Below the pieces are notes generated by a model that was given only the letters and a program-made list of their open reading frames with translations, was not told the origin of the DNA and searched no databases. The position numbers and the translations under genes are program-made. DNA of 12,305 nt from Chloroflexota bacterium (GTDB lineage: Bacteria > Chloroflexota > Dehalococcoidia > Tepidiformales > Tepidiformaceae). Shown piece after piece: positions 5,705 to 12,186 of this stretch. Where the stretch lies: contig JAKALX010000068.1 of assembly GCA_021823905.1 (NCBI GenBank), positions 1 through 12,305 on the forward strand. The letters run 5' to 3'. How positions within the stretch are numbered: position 1 is the stretch's first letter; each line of letters begins with the position of its first letter.

Positions 5705-6402
5705 ACGCGCTCGGGAAGCTCCGCGACATGTTCCTCGGTGGCGATGGGCCGGCGCCTGCCGAGGGTGCCGGCCGTCTCGCTCCGGCGCCGGACGCTGGCG
5801 CGGTTCCCGCACCGGATGAGGCGACAGCCCGCGAGGCGCTCGCAGCGGCTCAGGGTGTGCTCGCGGACCTCACCGCGAGGCGGGAGAACATGGTCTCGAC
5901 GATCGCGGGTCTGACTGGCGAACGTTCGCGGCTTTCCCGCCTGCTAGCGGCTGGTGACCTCGACGCCGAGGCCCGCTTCGCCGAAGTCGAGGTAGCGATT
6001 CCCACTGCGCAGGCGCGTCTCTCGGGACTTGACGAATTGCTCGGCGAGGCTGAGGCCAGCCGCAAGGCCGCGCAACTTCAGCTCAACGAAGCCGAGCGTC
6101 CCCGCCGTGAGGCGGAACGGCGAGCGCGCATTGAAGCGTCGCGTTCCGTGGCGCAAGCGGCGGCCGAGCGCCTCCGCACTGCCTATCGTGAGGCGTGCCG
6201 GGCGAGCGGCGAGTTGGCGGTTGCACTCGACGAACTCGACGGGCTCGCGCCTGGGCAGGCGGCGGTAGTCGAAGGCTACCTGGACGGTCCCGGCCTAGAC
6301 GAATTCGACAAGCTCCTCGCGGCCGGCTGGGTGGTCCGCCCGTCGCGGTGGCTGCCGGCGCGGCGCACGATCTTTGTGCTCTCGGCGCCCGTGGGCAAGT
6401 GA
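5701..6402 (+). CDS. Uncharacterised 233-residue coiled-coil protein
   Basis: After a proline/alanine-rich N-terminus (about 15-40), residues about 42-185 form a long, charged, alanine-rich helix with heptad-like spacing (for example RKAAQLQLNEAERPRREAER), very probably a coiled coil. A compact C-terminal region (about 200-233) follows with GLDEFDKLLAAGWVV and RRTIFVLSAPVGK. No enzyme motif is visible. Long coiled coils between replication and terminase genes in phages and satellites include scaffold-like and capsid-size-redirecting proteins; I mention this only as a testable idea. ATG 5701 overlaps the upstream stop and follows AAGGTGG. Confidence 0.7.
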   Translation: MNALGKLRDMFLGGDGPAPAEGAGRLAPAPDAGAVPAPDEATAREALAAAQGVLADLTARRENMVSTIAGLTGERSRLSRLLAAGDLDAEARFAEVEVAIPTAQARLSGLDELLGEAEASRKAAQLQLNEAERPRREAERRARIEASRSVAQAAAERLRTAYREACRASGELAVALDELDGLAPGQAAVVEGYLDGPGLDEFDKLLAAGWVVRPSRWLPARRTIFVLSAPVGK

Positions 6403-6408
6403 GGCGGT

Positions 6409-6783
6409 ATGGCAACGAGACCGTCTGATTTTGCCCTAGGGCGCGTCGAGGCCGTGCTCCCTGGTGATCCCACGGGGGAGCGTCGGAACGCCCGCCAGAG
6501 ATCAAGCGCTCAATCTCTGGGGGCATCGTGCCCGGTGTGCGGGCGTCCGGTTCCCGGCTCGCAGGTGACGAAGCCGAGGCGCCAGCACGAGCAGTGCTCG
6601 CGGTTCAAGTCGCACCTCGCGGCGGCGGTCCGCGAGGCCGTCGCTGTCGCTGCTGGCGGGCAGGAGCAGGCAAGGCGGGTGCGGGCGCTGCTGATCGCGG
6701 CTGCGAACCGTTTGCCGGCCGCGTGGTGCCGCCCAAGGGATTCGCGCGGGCGGTTCGTGCCGCGCAGGAATGAGGTGAGGTAA
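6409..6783 (+). CDS. Small CxxC zinc-motif protein upstream of the terminase
   Basis: This 124-residue protein contains C41-P-V-C44 and, 15 residues later, H60-E-Q-C63, a plausible four-ligand zinc site. Basic segments follow (KPRRQ, then RFKSHLAAAVREAV) and the tail RDSRGRFVPRRNEVR is strongly basic. It probably binds nucleic acid. The first 38 residues look non-conserved and are encoded by two DNA inverted repeats. Start ATG 6409 follows a GAGG 3 nt upstream and only 6 bases after the previous gene; the stop shares its last base with the terS-like ATG. Position directly before terS suggests a packaging-linked or regulatory role. Confidence 0.65.
   Translation: MATRPSDFALGRVEAVLPGDPTGERRNARQRSSAQSLGASCPVCGRPVPGSQVTKPRRQHEQCSRFKSHLAAAVREAVAVAAGGQEQARRVRALLIAAANRLPAAWCRPRDSRGRFVPRRNEVR
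6456..6520. repeat. Two consecutive inverted repeats, possible packaging or regulatory site
   Basis: GCTCCC (6456-6461) pairs with GGGAGC (6476-6481), and CCAGAGAT (6495-6502) pairs perfectly with ATCTCTGG (6513-6520) around a 10-nt centre that itself contains AGCGCT. Both fall in the poorly structured N-terminal part of the zinc-motif gene, about 260-330 bp before terS. Terminase recognition sites commonly lie close to terS, so a pac or cos role is possible. An mRNA hairpin is the alternative. Confidence 0.4.
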
Positions 6784-7169
6784 TGGCTGACGTTGATCGT
6801 GGTGACGGTGGTCGGTGGTTGCCGGGGCGGTCCGCGAATCCGGGCGGCCGTCCCGGCGGCATCGCCGAGGTGAGGCGGTGGGCTCAAAGCGTATGGGACG
6901 AACACGGGCGCGAGGCGCTGCTGAAACTCGCGCTCCACGGCAAGCGGGAGGAGATTCGGCTCCGGGCCTGGCAGGAAATCCTCGATCGAGCCTACGGCCG
7001 GAGTCCGCAACAGCTGCAGCACGTCGGTGCCGAAGGTGGGCCGCTCGCATTCGAACCGCAAGGCGCGTTGATCGCCCGCTTGACGCAGTTGATCGGTGAG
7101 CGGGGCGAGCCGGAGGCGCTGCCGGCCGCCTCGGCGGAGCTGACACCCGGCGAGGACCGGACCCCGTGA
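6783..7169 (+). CDS. terS: Terminase small subunit-like protein (DUF5681-type N-terminus)
   Basis: The protein has 128 residues. The N-terminus carries the WLPGRSANPGGRPG stretch (about 12-25), typical of DUF5681 proteins encoded just upstream of phage large terminases. A helical region follows (RRWAQSVWDEHGREALLKLA, then REEIRLRAWQEILDRAYGR, about 31-79), like small-terminase DNA-binding segments, then a variable proline-rich tail. It would recognise the element's packaging site and feed DNA to the large subunit. ATG 6783 shares one base with the preceding TAA and has GAGG about 7 nt upstream. The stop overlaps the terL GTG by 4 nt. The assignment rests on the N-terminal motif and the neighbour, so it is good but not certain. 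Confidence 0.7.
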   Translation: MADVDRGDGGRWLPGRSANPGGRPGGIAEVRRWAQSVWDEHGREALLKLALHGKREEIRLRAWQEILDRAYGRSPQQLQHVGAEGGPLAFEPQGALIARLTQLIGERGEPEALPAASAELTPGEDRTP

Positions 7170-8554
7170 GTAGCTCGCTCGCGTCCCGCCTTGCCGCCCT
7201 GCCGCCTGAGGAGCGCCAGCGCATCGCGGCGGCGTTGTCGCCAGACGAGCGGGCGGCGTTGGCCTTCACCTGGGAATTCTGGGCTCGGCCCGAGCAGTTG
7301 CCGCCGCCGGGCGACTGGACAACGTGGCTCGTGCTCGCTGGCCGCGGGTTCGGCAAGAGTCGCACGGGCGCCGAGTGGACGCGCGCCGAGGTGGAGTCCG
7401 GCCGGCGTGGCCGCCTGGCGCTGGTCGCCCGCACCGCGAGCGATGTTCGCGACGTCGTGGTCGAGGGCGAGGCCGGCCTGCTCGCGATCTCTCCGCCGTG
7501 GAACCGGCCGGTGTACGAACCGTCGAAACGTCGGCTCACTTGGCTTAGCGGCGCGACCGCGACGGCGTACTCGGCAGACGAGCCGGACTTGCTGAGAGGC
7601 CCGGCGCACGACGGCGCGTGGTGCGACGAAATCGCGTCGTGGCGTTTCGCTGAGGCCGCTTGGTCGAACCTAATGTTCGGCCTGCGGCTCGGGACCGATC
7701 CCCGCGTAGTCGCCACCACGACGCCGAAGCCGACGGCGTTCCTCAAGCGGTTGATCGCCGATCCGCGCACCCGCGTCACGCGAGGGCGGACCGTCGAAAA
7801 CGCTGCGAACCTTGCGCCCGGCTTCCTGCAGGCGGTGGTGGGGCGCTACCAGGGCACGCGGCTCGGGCGGCAGGAACTCGACGGCCTGCTGGTCGAAGAT
7901 GCCGCGGGCAGCCTGTGGAAGCGTGACGAGCTCGACGCGCACCGCGTCGCCGCCGCGCCGGAGTTGGCTCGCGTCGTCGTCGCGGTTGATCCGTCCGGCA
8001 CGGCGAATGCCGACAGCGACGAATGCGGGGTTGTAGTCGCAGGGCTCGGCGCGGACTCGCACTTCTACGTCTTGGCCGACCACAGCGGCGTAATGAGCCC
8101 GGCGGCATGGGGCAAGCTCGCGATCGAGCTCTACCAGACGTTCAAGGCCGACAGGGTTTGTGCCGAAGTCAATTTCGGAGCTGCGATGGTGGCAGAGGTG
8201 ATCCGCGGCGTTCGCGACGAACACGACAAACCCGTCGGGCAGACCATCCCGTTCAAGGAACTGCATGCCAGCCGTTCGAAATTTGCCCGCGCCGAACCGA
8301 TCGCGGCGCTTGGCGAGCAAGGCCGCCTCCATCTATGTGGTTCGCTTCCAGAATTGGAAGGCGAATTGACGAGTTGGGAACCGAACAGCGGCATGCGCTC
8401 GCCCAACAGGCTGGACGCAATGGTTTGGGGCGTGAGCGAATTGCTCGATAGCGACTCGGACGTTGGCGAGGGCTGGTATCGGTTCGCAGCGCGCGAGATG
8501 GGCCGGCCGTGGCCGCCTGAGCCCGCGGCACCTGAGGGGAGTGAAGGCTCATGA
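7166..8554 (+). CDS. terL: Phage terminase large subunit (ATPase-nuclease)
   Basis: The DNA-packaging motor, which cuts concatemers and pumps DNA into a procapsid through a portal. The 462-residue protein has the ATPase Walker A AGRGFGKS (58-65), Walker B AWCDE (D154, E155), and coupling motif TTTPKP (184-189). The RNase H-like nuclease follows with its three acidic residues: D275 in VAVDPSG, E334 in VCAEVNFG and D417 in RLDAMVWG. It resembles the COG5323 / Terminase_6 type seen in alphaproteobacterial phages and gene transfer agents. All motor and nuclease motifs are present, so it is probably functional. It starts at GTG 7166 in a GTGA overlap. No portal or capsid gene follows, contrary to normal phage order. 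Confidence 0.93.
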   Translation: MSSSLASRLAALPPEERQRIAAALSPDERAALAFTWEFWARPEQLPPPGDWTTWLVLAGRGFGKSRTGAEWTRAEVESGRRGRLALVARTASDVRDVVVEGEAGLLAISPPWNRPVYEPSKRRLTWLSGATATAYSADEPDLLRGPAHDGAWCDEIASWRFAEAAWSNLMFGLRLGTDPRVVATTTPKPTAFLKRLIADPRTRVTRGRTVENAANLAPGFLQAVVGRYQGTRLGRQELDGLLVEDAAGSLWKRDELDAHRVAAAPELARVVVAVDPSGTANADSDECGVVVAGLGADSHFYVLADHSGVMSPAAWGKLAIELYQTFKADRVCAEVNFGAAMVAEVIRGVRDEHDKPVGQTIPFKELHASRSKFARAEPIAALGEQGRLHLCGSLPELEGELTSWEPNSGMRSPNRLDAMVWGVSELLDSDSDVGEGWYRFAAREMGRPWPPEPAAPEGSEGS

Positions 8555-8691
8555 CGTGCGGGCGGCGCCGCGATCGCCGCTCGCCGGACGCGGAGCGGGA
8601 GGTGAGCCCCGCCCTGCGTCGCTTCAAGGGCGTCGCGCGGTCCCTCCTTTCCCGCGCAGCGTCCGGCCGCCCGCACTCGGCGAGGCGGTAG
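8551..8691 (+). CDS. Possible 46-residue basic protein coupled to terL
   Basis: An ATGA overlap with the terL stop opens a frame of 46 codons ending at TAG 8689-8691, just before two terminators. The product is very arginine-rich (MTCGRRRDRRSPDAER at the start, RFKGVARSLLSRA in the middle). The coupling arrangement matches the rest of the operon, but GC-rich DNA gives such frames by chance. It could be a small DNA- or RNA-binding protein, the stub of a lost downstream gene such as portal, or not a gene. Confidence 0.4.
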   Translation: MTCGRRRDRRSPDAEREVSPALRRFKGVARSLLSRAASGRPHSARR

Positions 8692-8697
8692 CTGCAC

Positions 8698-8736
8698 CCC
8701 CGCCGGCGGCCCGTTCCCGTCGGCGGGGCTTTCGTT
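8698..8736 (+). terminator. Rho-independent terminator 1 of the main operon
   Basis: CCCCGCCG (8698-8705) pairs perfectly with CGGCGGGG (8721-8728). Four more inner pairs (8706-8709 with 8717-8720, one of them G-T) leave a 7-nt loop. A CTTTCGTT tail follows. It stands 7 bases after the last frame of the integrase-terminase operon. Confidence 0.75.
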
Positions 8737-8738
8737 CA

Positions 8739-8778
8739 GGGGCGGCGGGGCTCACTCCTCCCCGCCGCCCCACTATTT
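8739..8778 (+). terminator. Terminator 2, 12-bp perfect GC stem
   Basis: GGGGCGGCGGGG (8739-8750) and CCCCGCCGCCCC (8760-8771) form a perfect 12-bp stem with a 9-nt loop, followed by a short ACTATTT. It directly follows terminator 1 and would insulate the cargo from operon read-through. The T-run is weak, so it may mainly be a back-up stop or block for the converging - strand transcript. Confidence 0.6.
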
Positions 8779-8830
8779 CGAGGACCGACAATCGAAAACG
8801 GCCGCACGCTGACCCTACGCGTGTGTGGCG

Positions 8831-8974
8831 CTACTTCCTTTCAGCTCCCCAAGTCAGAAGCAGCCCGACGACCACAACACCAATCCCGAAGAGCTTCCCA
8901 AGGTCAGATTCCCAGGCGACGGCCATAGCAAGTACCCCGAAGGCGATCAGCGCAAGACCGAGTAGCTTCTTCAT
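8831..8974 (-). CDS. 47-residue two-helix membrane protein
   Basis: The - strand frame starts at ATG 8974, 9 nt after GAGGAGG (8984-8990), and stops at TAG (8831-8833). The product begins MKK, then a hydrophobic segment at residues 4-21 (LLGLALIAFGVLAMAVA), a polar turn with WESDLGK, a second hydrophobic segment at 28-42 (LFGIGVVVVGLLLTW) and a charged GAERK end. Two inner-membrane helices forming a hairpin with both ends inside are predicted. The excellent ribosome binding site makes it credible despite its size. Function is unknown; phage and satellite cargo includes small membrane proteins for superinfection exclusion, holin-like activity and toxins. It converges on the terL operon. Confidence 0.7.
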   Translation of the reverse strand: MKKLLGLALIAFGVLAMAVAWESDLGKLFGIGVVVVGLLLTWGAERK

Positions 8975-9237
8975 CCTTTCGCGCCTCCTCTGATTTGCTC
9001 CGACAGTCTAACAGCCGGGACTTCAGACTGCTGACTTGTAACTAATCTATTGCCTGCGTTTGGTCGCTGAGGCGGTGGCGCTGGCAGGCGCTGGCAGGCG
9101 CTGGCGCCTGGCCGCGGGGCGTGAGACCCCCGCACTCCTCCCTTCCCCGTGCCTGATCGCCCGTCCTGGGGCATCCTGGTGCGTCGGTTCGGTCCTAGGA
9201 ATGAGCGCTACCATGTCCGCGACAAACGGAGGCCGCT
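8975..9237. other. Divergent intergenic region with repeats (no gene)
   Basis: This 263-bp gap separates the divergent small membrane gene and the 110-residue gene. It holds an inverted repeat CAGTCT/AGACTG (9004-9009 and 9025-9030), an AT-rich patch around 9036-9052, and three tandem copies of GGCGCTGGCA (9077-9086, 9087-9096, and 9097-9105 less the last base). The final copy runs into a palindrome CAGGCGC-TG-GCGCCTG (9095-9110). Both genes should have promoters here, but none is clear enough to call. Confidence 0.4.
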
Positions 9238-9570
9238 ATGACCGAGCGGGAGAGACAGGTTGGTATCCTCGTGTCCAACCTGCAGAACGTACTCAGGCAG
9301 TGGGAACGCCAAGCGGGACTGAAGCCAATGGCGCTCACCGTCAGGGGGATTGAGCCGGGAGGACCGAAGGCAGGAACCGAGGTAGATTTGCAACCCTGCC
9401 CTTCGGACCCCAACCTAACACGTCAGGTCATTGCCGAGATCAAGCAAGTGGTCGCCAAGTGGGAAGCCGATTCCGACTCTGGACTGTGGGTTTACCGGCT
9501 CTCGCTGGCATGGAGGGGCGAGCCTCCCGTTTGCGTCCCCGAGGATCTGGACTTTCGCCAAGCGTACTAG
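9238..9570 (+). CDS. Uncharacterised 110-residue protein in the cargo region
   Basis: ATG 9238 follows a perfect GGAGG (9228-9232) by 5 nt, so translation is well supported. The product has an N-terminal amphipathic helix (about 3-25, with RERQVGILVSNLQNVLRQW), a strand-rich middle beginning LTVRGIEPGGPKAGTEVDL, a second helix (LTRQVIAEIKQVVAKWEAD) and a strand-like end with LWVYRLSLAWRG. It looks like a compact alpha/beta domain without catalytic motifs that I can name. It stands alone, facing the OLD nuclease gene tail to tail. GC content by eye is lower than in the packaging operon. A cargo or defence-accessory role is possible but not shown. Confidence 0.7.
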   Translation: MTERERQVGILVSNLQNVLRQWERQAGLKPMALTVRGIEPGGPKAGTEVDLQPCPSDPNLTRQVIAEIKQVVAKWEADSDSGLWVYRLSLAWRGEPPVCVPEDLDFRQAY

Positions 9571-9712
9571 AGTTAGGGGGCAAGCTCCAGGTGGCGCGGG
9601 CACGAACTGCGGCTCGCGTCGAGCGCGTCGCTGGGGCCACCCTTCTCCTTGCGGGGTCCGGCGGCTCGGCCACCGGACAAGGCTGTGCGCTGTACCCCTC
9701 GGTCGTAGCGCC

Positions 9713-9738
9713 TCTCCCCCATGGGGGGAGACTCTTCC
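9713..9738. terminator. Candidate terminator between the convergent cargo genes
   Basis: TCTCCCCC (9713-9720) and GGGGGAGA (9724-9731) form a perfect 8-bp stem with a 3-nt loop, followed on the + strand by CTCTTCC. The hairpin lies between the + gene ending at 9570 and the - gene ending at 9760. No strong T-run is seen on either side, so efficiency is uncertain. The rest of 9571-9759 holds only a weaker GTCCGG/CCGGAC hairpin (9655-9677). Confidence 0.4.
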
Positions 9739-9759
9739 ACTCCCCCGCGGGGCGCGCGG

Positions 9760-11733
9760 CTAGAGTAACCTGTTCAGCGCAGCAAAGGCCGCCTCGAATC
9801 TGTCGAGCACGTCGGAAGGGATAGTGGATGACAGCTCCCCTGACTTCTCGGCAAAGTACCTCGCGGGCCTATAGTGGTTGAACACGTGCTGGCCCTTTAA
9901 CGGATGCTCGGTAAAGTATGCCTCCAGCTTCGCTAGGACGCGCGGGGCCTTGGACCTCAGCTGACTTTCGGCTATCGGCTTGGCAAGGGCAGTCCCGAAC
10001 TCCGCGTTCAGCAATCGGAGGTAGAAGTCCACGCCAAACATATCTTCGATGTCCGCCTCGGTGGCGTCGGTGAAGTCCGCAAACGTGAGTACGTTCTGCT
10101 TCTTCAAAAGCTTCCTCTTATACAGGTTCTCGATGGTCTGGCGCTCCTCCGCCTTGATATCGAGAAGCGTTGCGATCTTGAGGCCCCGCTGCGCACCCAG
10201 AAGTGCGACAAAGGTGGGGACCTTCTCCGCTCCACCTACCGGGGTGATCGTCCATTGCGGGCTTAGGGAGGTTCTGCCAAGCGAGCCAAGCACTGCAGAC
10301 ATGACCTGAATGTACAGTAGGTCGGAGGGGCCTTCGACAATTAGGCTGTTGGGGCCTATGAAGAGAGTCTGGTAAATGTCGTATCCGAGTGCGCCTTGGA
10401 GTGGGAAGAGGCTCTCCTCTGTGGCATCGAGAACCTCGGTTATGACCTTGGTGCCATCTTCCTCTTTCGAAAGTGGTGTTACCTCATCCATGCTCCTGTC
10501 CTGCACTATTCTGACTCGCTCGAAGTGCTTTGGATCGACCATAAAGGGGGAGTGTGTGGTGTAGAGGACTTGGTGTGCCTCCTTGAGCTGCTCCTCAATG
10601 TAGCGAAGCAAATCTGCCTGAGCGCGACCATGAAGGAATAGCCCAGGCTCATCGAGCAGCAAGATCAGGGGCTTGCCCATTTGTTGCTGTTGATCGAACC
10701 ATGCCAGAAAGGAGAAGAACCAAACGAAACCCTTAGAGCGGGTTCCCAAAGTCGTTGACACCATACGTTTGCTGTCGTAAACCTGGCAGAGGATATTGTT
10801 GCCCGTTCTTCGTTCCTCCGGATCGCCGGGGCGTGCTTGGCGAACGTCAAATCGCATCTGGACGTGTTTATTCTGCGACCAATACCGAAGCACCTTTTGA
10901 CTCAGGTGGTTGCTCGCGCCTTCGAGTTTGTTGAGGAGCGTCTGGGTCCGGTTGGGGTTTAGGAGGTCAGGCAGGTCAATACGAGCGAGCGCGACAAGGC
11001 CCAAAAGGGGATAGTCGGATCGCCGGAGCGTGCTGTCTGTCTTGCGCTTGATGAGGGCCTCGATGTTCTCGAAGCCACTCATGAGGTTGTATTCGTCAAA
11101 ATAGAGGAACGTGGGCAAGTGTACCTTAAGGTGAGTTGTGTAGACGTACATCACCAGCCCGCCGGCCTCTTGGTACTTTTTGATTTGTGCGTCGAGGCGA
11201 GCGAGGTGTTCCTTCTCCTCTGGATCGGTGCGCTGGGTAGCCGCCTGGGTAATGGCGGTGAGAGTCTTGCAATCGGCTAGGGTCGCGGCGAGGTCATTCG
11301 GTAGTTGAGCCTCGGTAAGTGCAGTCCTCACGGCGACGGATTCGTCGAGGTTCAGCCAAACCTTCAGGGCGTTGTCGTAGCCCTTCGACAAAGTGAGTAC
11401 TTCACGCGTGAGGATGTTTTTGCCAAGGTCGCTTTCTATGGATTCAATCTCGGCGGGGCTGAGCGTGAATTCGGCCTCCACGACGGTTGCCGGTTCCGCG
11501 GCCCCCTTTTCGATGGATTGGTTGTAGTCCTCAACGTCGGACCGTGGGTAGTCGTCAGTGACGTCGTACTTGCCGTCCGTGGGGATAAGGGGATTGAGGC
11601 GGTAGAGGGCCTGAAGAACGGCCGTCTTGCCGGCCTCGTTCTTTCCAACCAGGCACGTGATGTCCCCCACCTCGAAGCCGTTGCTGTCGCGGATGCACTG
11701 GAAGTCGGAGATGCGTACCGAAGAAAGTTTCAT
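9760..11733 (-). CDS. OLD-family ATPase/TOPRIM nuclease, probable anti-phage protein
   Basis: This 657-residue protein has an ABC/SMC-type ATPase followed by a TOPRIM nuclease, the architecture of OLD (overcoming lysogenization defect) proteins. Visible: Walker A GKNEAGKT (30-37), a signature-like TRSKGFVWFF (331-340), Walker B LILLLDEPG (D361, E362), switch histidine H395 in TTHSP, and TOPRIM start LIVEG with E467. The usual DxD reads D525-I-K527, and IED (562-564) follows. There is no GajB helicase or PARIS AriB-like gene beside it, so it resembles a stand-alone class 1 OLD. Known OLD and GajA proteins block phage by ATP-regulated DNA cleavage; activity here is inferred. The start at 11733 has GGGAGG 10 nt upstream. 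Lower GC than the operon suggests separate acquisition. Confidence 0.85.
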   Translation of the reverse strand: MKLSSVRISDFQCIRDSNGFEVGDITCLVGKNEAGKTAVLQALYRLNPLIPTDGKYDVTDDYPRSDVEDYNQSIEKGAAEPATVVEAEFTLSPAEIESIESDLGKNILTREVLTLSKGYDNALKVWLNLDESVAVRTALTEAQLPNDLAATLADCKTLTAITQAATQRTDPEEKEHLARLDAQIKKYQEAGGLVMYVYTTHLKVHLPTFLYFDEYNLMSGFENIEALIKRKTDSTLRRSDYPLLGLVALARIDLPDLLNPNRTQTLLNKLEGASNHLSQKVLRYWSQNKHVQMRFDVRQARPGDPEERRTGNNILCQVYDSKRMVSTTLGTRSKGFVWFFSFLAWFDQQQQMGKPLILLLDEPGLFLHGRAQADLLRYIEEQLKEAHQVLYTTHSPFMVDPKHFERVRIVQDRSMDEVTPLSKEEDGTKVITEVLDATEESLFPLQGALGYDIYQTLFIGPNSLIVEGPSDLLYIQVMSAVLGSLGRTSLSPQWTITPVGGAEKVPTFVALLGAQRGLKIATLLDIKAEERQTIENLYKRKLLKKQNVLTFADFTDATEADIEDMFGVDFYLRLLNAEFGTALAKPIAESQLRSKAPRVLAKLEAYFTEHPLKGQHVFNHYRPARYFAEKSGELSSTIPSDVLDRFEAAFAALNRLL

Positions 11734-11880
11734 GGCCCCATGTCCTCCCAGATTGCGGTTCTCGGTCCCTTGGGATCGGGAGTGGTACTTGTTGGCACGA
11801 CATTAAGGTTCCCGCTGCGACGATCGAACCCCGTGACGAACCCTGCTATCTTCCACCTGTCGGGTGCGCAAATATTGATT

Positions 11881-11908
11881 TTGACCTAGTGGAACTATAC
11901 TCTATACT
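11881..11908 (+). promoter_or_regulatory. Candidate promoter for the reconstituted tRNA-Gln
   Basis: TTGACC (11881-11886, 5/6) is followed by a 16-nt spacer and TATACT (11903-11908, 5/6), the best sigma70-like promoter in the window. A second TATACT lies at 11896-11901. It points at the tRNA 280 bp downstream, with no gene between. In the excised circle it would point across attP into the integrase leader. Confidence 0.6.
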
Positions 11909-11923
11909 GATTAGCCCGGCCAA
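11894..11923 (-). promoter_or_regulatory. Candidate promoter for the OLD gene
   Basis: On the - strand TTGGCC (11923-11918, 4/6) is followed by an 18-nt spacer and TATAGT (11899-11894, 5/6). Transcription would start near 11887 and give a leader of about 150 nt before the OLD start. It overlaps the + strand promoter, so the two may compete. Confidence 0.45.
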
Positions 11924-12186
11924 GCTCACTTGCCGGACGGAGCAGGCGCGGTTCGTGGGTTCACAAGTCGGCCCGGTGGCTGGGCGGGTGCGCAGGCGGA
12001 AACTGGGCGCGACCGTGACGGGGGTCGCCAGCGACCGCCGGGCGAGGGCAGTTGACGAGCACCTAGTCCGCGGGGGAGGATGGGCGCGTGGACTCGGGAG
12101 CGGACGTGAACGATGGGTTGCACTGGGGTTGCACCTGACTCTGGGCCAAAGTCTGCGTCACAGTAAGTCGTGTTGATGGAAATAGT

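Larger units (their letters stand above)
11734..12186. other. Right arm: OLD leader and tRNA upstream region (no gene)
   Basis: This 453-bp stretch holds the OLD ribosome binding site (11744-11749), its leader of about 150 nt, the overlapping divergent promoters (11881-11923) and, toward attR, a 14-bp interrupted palindrome GGTCGC-CA-GCGACC (12023-12036). No second promoter near the tRNA is convincing. Open frames here are GC-driven or antisense to the tRNA. The 270 bases before the tRNA probably include integrase arm sites, but none matches the left-arm repeats clearly. Confidence 0.4.

Noticed and set aside
6502..7779. 425-residue open frame on the - strand opposite terS and terL
   Set aside because: It lies antisense to the terminase genes whose motifs are unmistakable; its sequence is low-complexity R/S/P/A and matches no family.
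8463..8993. 176-residue + strand frame over the terL end, terminators and small membrane gene
   Set aside because: It runs through two perfect terminator hairpins and antisense to a gene with a better ribosome binding site.
9760..11733. Gabija or PARIS system
   Set aside because: Only the OLD-like gene is present. No UvrD-like GajB or DUF4435-like AriB gene lies beside it within the element.
11305..11889. 194-residue + strand frame opposite the OLD N-terminus
   Set aside because: It is antisense to the Walker A region of the OLD gene, with no ribosome binding site; a shadow frame.
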